Below are positions 61,901-64,000 of a stretch of 64,000 bases of DNA, one piece after another; within the stretch, counting starts at the first letter, position 1; each line of letters starts with the position of its first letter. Source of the stretch: Spirochaetae bacterium HGW-Spirochaetae-2 (lineage in GTDB: Bacteria > Spirochaetota > Spirochaetia > Sphaerochaetales > Sphaerochaetaceae). The notes under the pieces are model-generated. The model saw only the letters and a list, made by a program, of their open reading frames with translations. It did not search any database and had not been told where the DNA came from. A program made the position numbers and the translations under genes. The DNA is taken from positions 1-64,000 of the forward strand of contig PGXW01000001.1 of the NCBI GenBank assembly GCA_002839355.1, given 5' to 3'.

Positions 61901-63698
61901 GATCGATGGTGAACGAATCCGCATCCATGGATCCAGCGAGGGTTGTCGCTATATTGAATCGTTGCTCATCGACAGCGAGATTCGCAATTCCGATTTCCGC
62001 AGTTGCCCGTCCAATCGATCCGTCCCGCTTCACTTGCAGATTCAGGTTGCCTTCCAGCGTAGTTTCCGATACCAACAAGGCTCCGATAGACGGAGAAACT
62101 GTGTCGATCAACGGCATGAGTGGGTACGGTGTGAATCCGTCGAGTCTAATAGACAAACGTGCTTGTTCGGATCCGAAGTCATAGTCGAAGGAGGATTGTA
62201 CTCCCGGTGGGTAATCGAGCTGGGCCGACAATCGTTCTTCCTCGCGATTTACATACATGAGATTCCCTTCGAAATACCCGGGTATACCGGAGGTTTCCAT
62301 GTTCCGGAAAACTCCTTGGGCCTGACGGATTCCAGTCGTCTCGGAGAATGCGATATCTCCAGATATTTCTGCCGTAACCTGCTCGAAATAATCGAGTGTG
62401 GTTTCGGCACGCAATATGAAGCTTGATTCTGCGTTTGACTCCTCAAGTTCGCTATTTCGAATAATAAGGATATGGGCTTCTTCCAATTCGGCAGTGGAAA
62501 TGTCTGTTAGACCAATGTCGAACAGCTCGGACACATAGGGGATATCGGTAATCCGGATACGTTGGGAGCCCAGACGAATAGAGCTGATGGTTCCAGATGA
62601 GGAGGCGTCGAACAACGGTCGTGAGATACCCACCAGTTGTCTGTCTTCCGATGAAACGTACAGGTTCTCACCGGACGCGGCCGACAATTCGAACGAGCTC
62701 GGATCCGATTGTGTGAAGATACCCGATACGGATGCAAGCGTTGCTTGCCATCCGTCATACACGGCTGCCAGTTGATGAAGATTCCCGGAGATCGTGGAGA
62801 AAGTTCCCTCCAATAGTTCGCCCTGTGCCGAAATATTGCCGACAGAACCGAAAGTGTTGCCTGAATCACCGGTTGTGATCGAGAAGCCGGAGACATTGAG
62901 TCCTGCAGTCCCTGTAAGTGCCAGCATCTCTTCCAAAGAATCTCCGATCAATGAAAAACCTATCGAATCCGCCGAAATCGTTGCTTGTTGTGATTCGATA
63001 TCAGCCGAGACCCCAAAGGAGTCGACACGGATTCCCACCGTACCGTCCCTCGTGGTTCCTATATCCACCGAAGTCGTACCGGATGCAAGGCTGACTGTCG
63101 GCAAGCTGACATCGAACCGGCCCACCTGAAGGTTTGCCTGGGTGAACGCACCATCTTGCACAACCACCACCCCGCCCAGCTGTTCGATACGCGCATGGGT
63201 CCCGCCGAATTCGAGACGAACATCGGAATCGAGGATTGTAAGGGAAATGGTGGGGTTCCAAAGGTTCGGTTGTTTTTCCGAATCCGACTCCATGGCGTTG
63301 TTGAAGAAGCTCTCAAACAAGGCAAGTGTGGATTCGTCGATATCGGTTTGCATGCGATCTATTTCGATAGGAATCCGTTTTGGATACAATCTCCGTGTCA
63401 TGAAGCGGTACGCCGGAACTTTCACGGTGATCGATTGTACTACGGCGAAACTGGTGCCAGTGGTATCGGACAATCTGGTATCGCGTAAAACAATATGCGA
63501 AAAAAGGGAAGTATCTACCGAGCCTATCGATATTTGCAGATTACCCTGTCCGGCGATCACCGCGAGCAGCTGTTGTGTCAACCGATCTCCGACTTGTGGG
63601 ACCAGCGAAAGATTTCCAAATGAAAACACCAGGACCAGCACAATACAGAGGAGGACCAAGCCGAAGATTATGTTTGAGATTGTCGTATGGTATTTCAT
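58971..63698 (-). CDS. tamB: TamB-type inner-membrane-anchored translocation/lipid-transfer protein
   Basis: This 1575-residue protein has an N-terminal signal anchor (SNIIFGLVLLCIVLVLVFSFG), a long beta-rich periplasmic span, and the conserved C-terminal TamB domain (DUF490). The latter includes FSGELAFRSGEIFYVQKNFYI, PTLSLRARLREFDADG and a final Phe. TamB-class proteins bridge the envelope and act with TamA or BamA; roles in protein insertion and phospholipid transport are proposed. In Borrelia, tamB is beside bamA, as here, and TamA is absent. ATG 63698 with GGATG upstream is preferred over a GTG two codons earlier. Confidence 0.88.
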   Translation of the reverse strand: MKYHTTISNIIFGLVLLCIVLVLVFSFGNLSLVPQVGDRLTQQLLAVIAGQGNLQISIGSVDTSLFSHIVLRDTRLSDTTGTSFAVVQSITVKVPAYRFMTRRLYPKRIPIEIDRMQTDIDESTLALFESFFNNAMESDSEKQPNLWNPTISLTILDSDVRLEFGGTHARIEQLGGVVVVQDGAFTQANLQVGRFDVSLPTVSLASGTTSVDIGTTRDGTVGIRVDSFGVSADIESQQATISADSIGFSLIGDSLEEMLALTGTAGLNVSGFSITTGDSGNTFGSVGNISAQGELLEGTFSTISGNLHQLAAVYDGWQATLASVSGIFTQSDPSSFELSAASGENLYVSSEDRQLVGISRPLFDASSSGTISSIRLGSQRIRITDIPYVSELFDIGLTDISTAELEEAHILIIRNSELEESNAESSFILRAETTLDYFEQVTAEISGDIAFSETTGIRQAQGVFRNMETSGIPGYFEGNLMYVNREEERLSAQLDYPPGVQSSFDYDFGSEQARLSIRLDGFTPYPLMPLIDTVSPSIGALLVSETTLEGNLNLQVKRDGSIGRATAEIGIANLAVDEQRFNIATTLAGSMDADSFTIDLATFTTEGYRLSYDGRIDRQRLVPEGTLDISSVDRGDTIVAADFERAASQIYRYRITSPKLSGSSLDGQISWAEDNMLTAAAVLSVPGANYPVNMRFDVTRGLVTLDSDNLDASVDVISEPGHITFGIDFQNLPLPPAVGGKTVQGQGILDGSIGADISIADGLFIVNSDKLSLSGLSWGTMEPWSMTMSVDADPTQLQIGSISYEDTYGILSGFLTVHNDSLQSLFSRSANNLSILLKLDGSRGEAIHLSVFPDEEIPSIAKGSWTISDFPIGRFNILEPDASFDFTLVGESDLQDHTVAHASTKVNFGGTALSTLSFDLFIDENAVLIDNGLYSSGNLTVTVPELSAKFDGKATLEANLSLESPITWRDATTTSSIVATTELSPSESFFDWLSNLSDFENTIPLVTIAHDNTRLLGDIPWKSGTHEVRYADNVLSIVPMQDGTLDASYDFNSGKLSLQAKEGFPIPIQAAGVVDSRRISLDIQNLSFDMRFLNSLFLEPILGFNSGVVHGSLLIEGPIGDPDYFGTLYANSVELTTFWTPGELFSLKNPIITVSENLATVAASPVSAVHESGRSTRAVAQLEASIERWSIPHYRIDILGTDDPVSLWIPMYAIDINVEAMVAGSFSIDGTPTEESLYGDVTVSDGEISFGTPAAPTWFVDKARTSIDMTLRTGKNVSFIYPNEEAPILRATFADEQQVGIVVQAPLMTTSFSGELAFRSGEIFYVQKNFYITEGSLKFPPIGNGLTTDILPTLSLRARLREFDADGNRIDIFLVLQDSSFLDLNPRFESIPLRSTNEILELLGQNIVAAGTAGDSGLQSIVSVASAATDVFSRLGLLQNTTISLGFSKIIRESLGLDVFTIRTNLLQNILFEALPGIAADTSVSPIARYLDNTTMYIGKYILDEFYLQGMLHFRQDVLGRSTSFLADDLKIDTEFSIEWSNPLATFSFFTQPEELSVFDLFDTMGFSITKRFEF

Positions 63699-63719
63699 AT
63701 GCACATCCGCATGTTAGAC

Positions 63720-63748
63720 AGTATACTGGTATTCAGGGTGTTTACCTA
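63720..63748 (-). promoter_or_regulatory. Probable promoter of tamB-bamA-mutS-comF
   Basis: On the minus strand, TATACT (63725-63720) is a good -10, 21 bases before the start codon. The -35 17 bases upstream (TAGGTA) is poor. Confidence 0.35.
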
Positions 63749-63777
63749 CCCTTTTTTAATTTCCCAGAAGGCACTTC

Positions 63778-63806
63778 TTGCCATTATTGGAACGTTTGGG
63801 TAGTAT
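63778..63806 (+). promoter_or_regulatory. Promoter for tmk
   Basis: TTGCCA (63778-63783) and TAGTAT (63801-63806) are 17 bases apart, about 33 bases before the ribosome site. Confidence 0.55.
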
Positions 63807-63845
63807 TGGGAAGCGTTTGAAGCGCCAATAGAGGAGAATTGCCCC

Positions 63846-64000
63846 ATGCAGCAGATACTTGATCGTTTTATCGTTCTGGAAGGCTTGGATGGAGCGGGGA
63901 CGACCACACAGATGAAAGCGGTGGCCGAAGCTTTCGATGAAGCCGGAGTCCATTGCCATGCGACGTTCGAACCGACATCCTCCCCTTTGGGAAACCTGGT
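63846..64000 (+). CDS. tmk: Thymidylate kinase (5' part, cut by the window end)
   Basis: The 51 visible residues start at ATG 63846 behind GAGGAG at 63831-63836. They include FIVLEGLDGAGTTTQMKAV, the P-loop region of dTMP kinases, and the FEPTSSPLG stretch that carries the equivalent of the DR(E/P) region start. dTMP kinase makes dTDP for DNA synthesis. The frame is open to the window edge. Confidence 0.88.
   Translation, partial: MQQILDRFIVLEGLDGAGTTTQMKAVAEAFDEAGVHCHATFEPTSSPLGNL

Overview
The window looks like ordinary chromosome from a Gram-negative spirochaete, most likely a relative of Sphaerochaeta; I am confident at phylum level and only moderately so below it. Three things point there: a GreA-type factor with a very large N-terminal extension (35015-37699), a cytidylate kinase fused to ribosomal protein S1 (27839-30265), and a bamA-tamB pair with lptF/lptG homologues, which implies an outer membrane. 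No rRNA, insertion sequence, prophage, CRISPR array or plasmid function was seen.

Layout, left to right. 1-632: tail of an unknown gene and a small divisome-like membrane protein. 749-4862: a ChvE/GguA/GguB-type monosaccharide ABC transporter with its own promoter and a strong shared terminator. 4881-8174: a DUF1015 protein on the minus strand, then a small membrane protein, an AroH chorismate mutase and an exported TPR-like protein on the plus strand. 8217-8745: tRNA-Thr(TGT), tRNA-Tyr(GTA), a dispersed repeat and three back-to-back hairpins. 8745-14407: YkgJ-type protein, dnaG, rpoD, a zinc-ribbon coiled-coil protein and the RNase P RNA. 14470-16944: a radical SAM/DUF2344 fusion. 16920-22207 (minus): a four-gene peptide-type ABC importer. 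22569-25238: a GntR-RCK_C regulator and a PadR regulator with a membrane partner. 25250-34783 (minus): mazG, an AT-rich lipoprotein, a YfgM-like TPR protein, cmk-rpsA, rluB, scpB, scpA, recA, dtd and rpe. 35015-37699: greA. 37746-52520 (minus): murJ, tgt, lptG, lptF, dut, pnp, rpsO, ribF, truB, rbfA, infB, nusA, rimP in one tight series. 52608-63698 (minus): comF, mutS, bamA, tamB. 63846-end: start of tmk.

Most of the window is housekeeping: replication priming and primary sigma factor, tRNA and RNase P, the nusA-infB translation/transcription cluster, chromosome condensation (ScpAB), recombination and mismatch repair, and outer-membrane assembly. Genes are packed tightly, with many 4-base stop/start overlaps (ATGA or TTGA).

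The most interesting signals are regulatory or architectural. Four genes have a good -10 box ending only 6-7 bases before an ATG and no Shine-Dalgarno, suggesting leaderless mRNAs. A perfect 11-11-11 inverted repeat spans the scpA promoter and start codon. An intrinsic-terminator hairpin sits between a promoter and the ribosome binding site of the rimP-nusA-infB operon. A PadR gene has paired inverted repeats on its promoter. The GntR regulator has the domain layout of the c-di-AMP receptor BusR. BamA appears to have seven POTRA domains, NusA carries a C-terminal zinc ribbon, and RibF has lost the recognisable riboflavin kinase motif.
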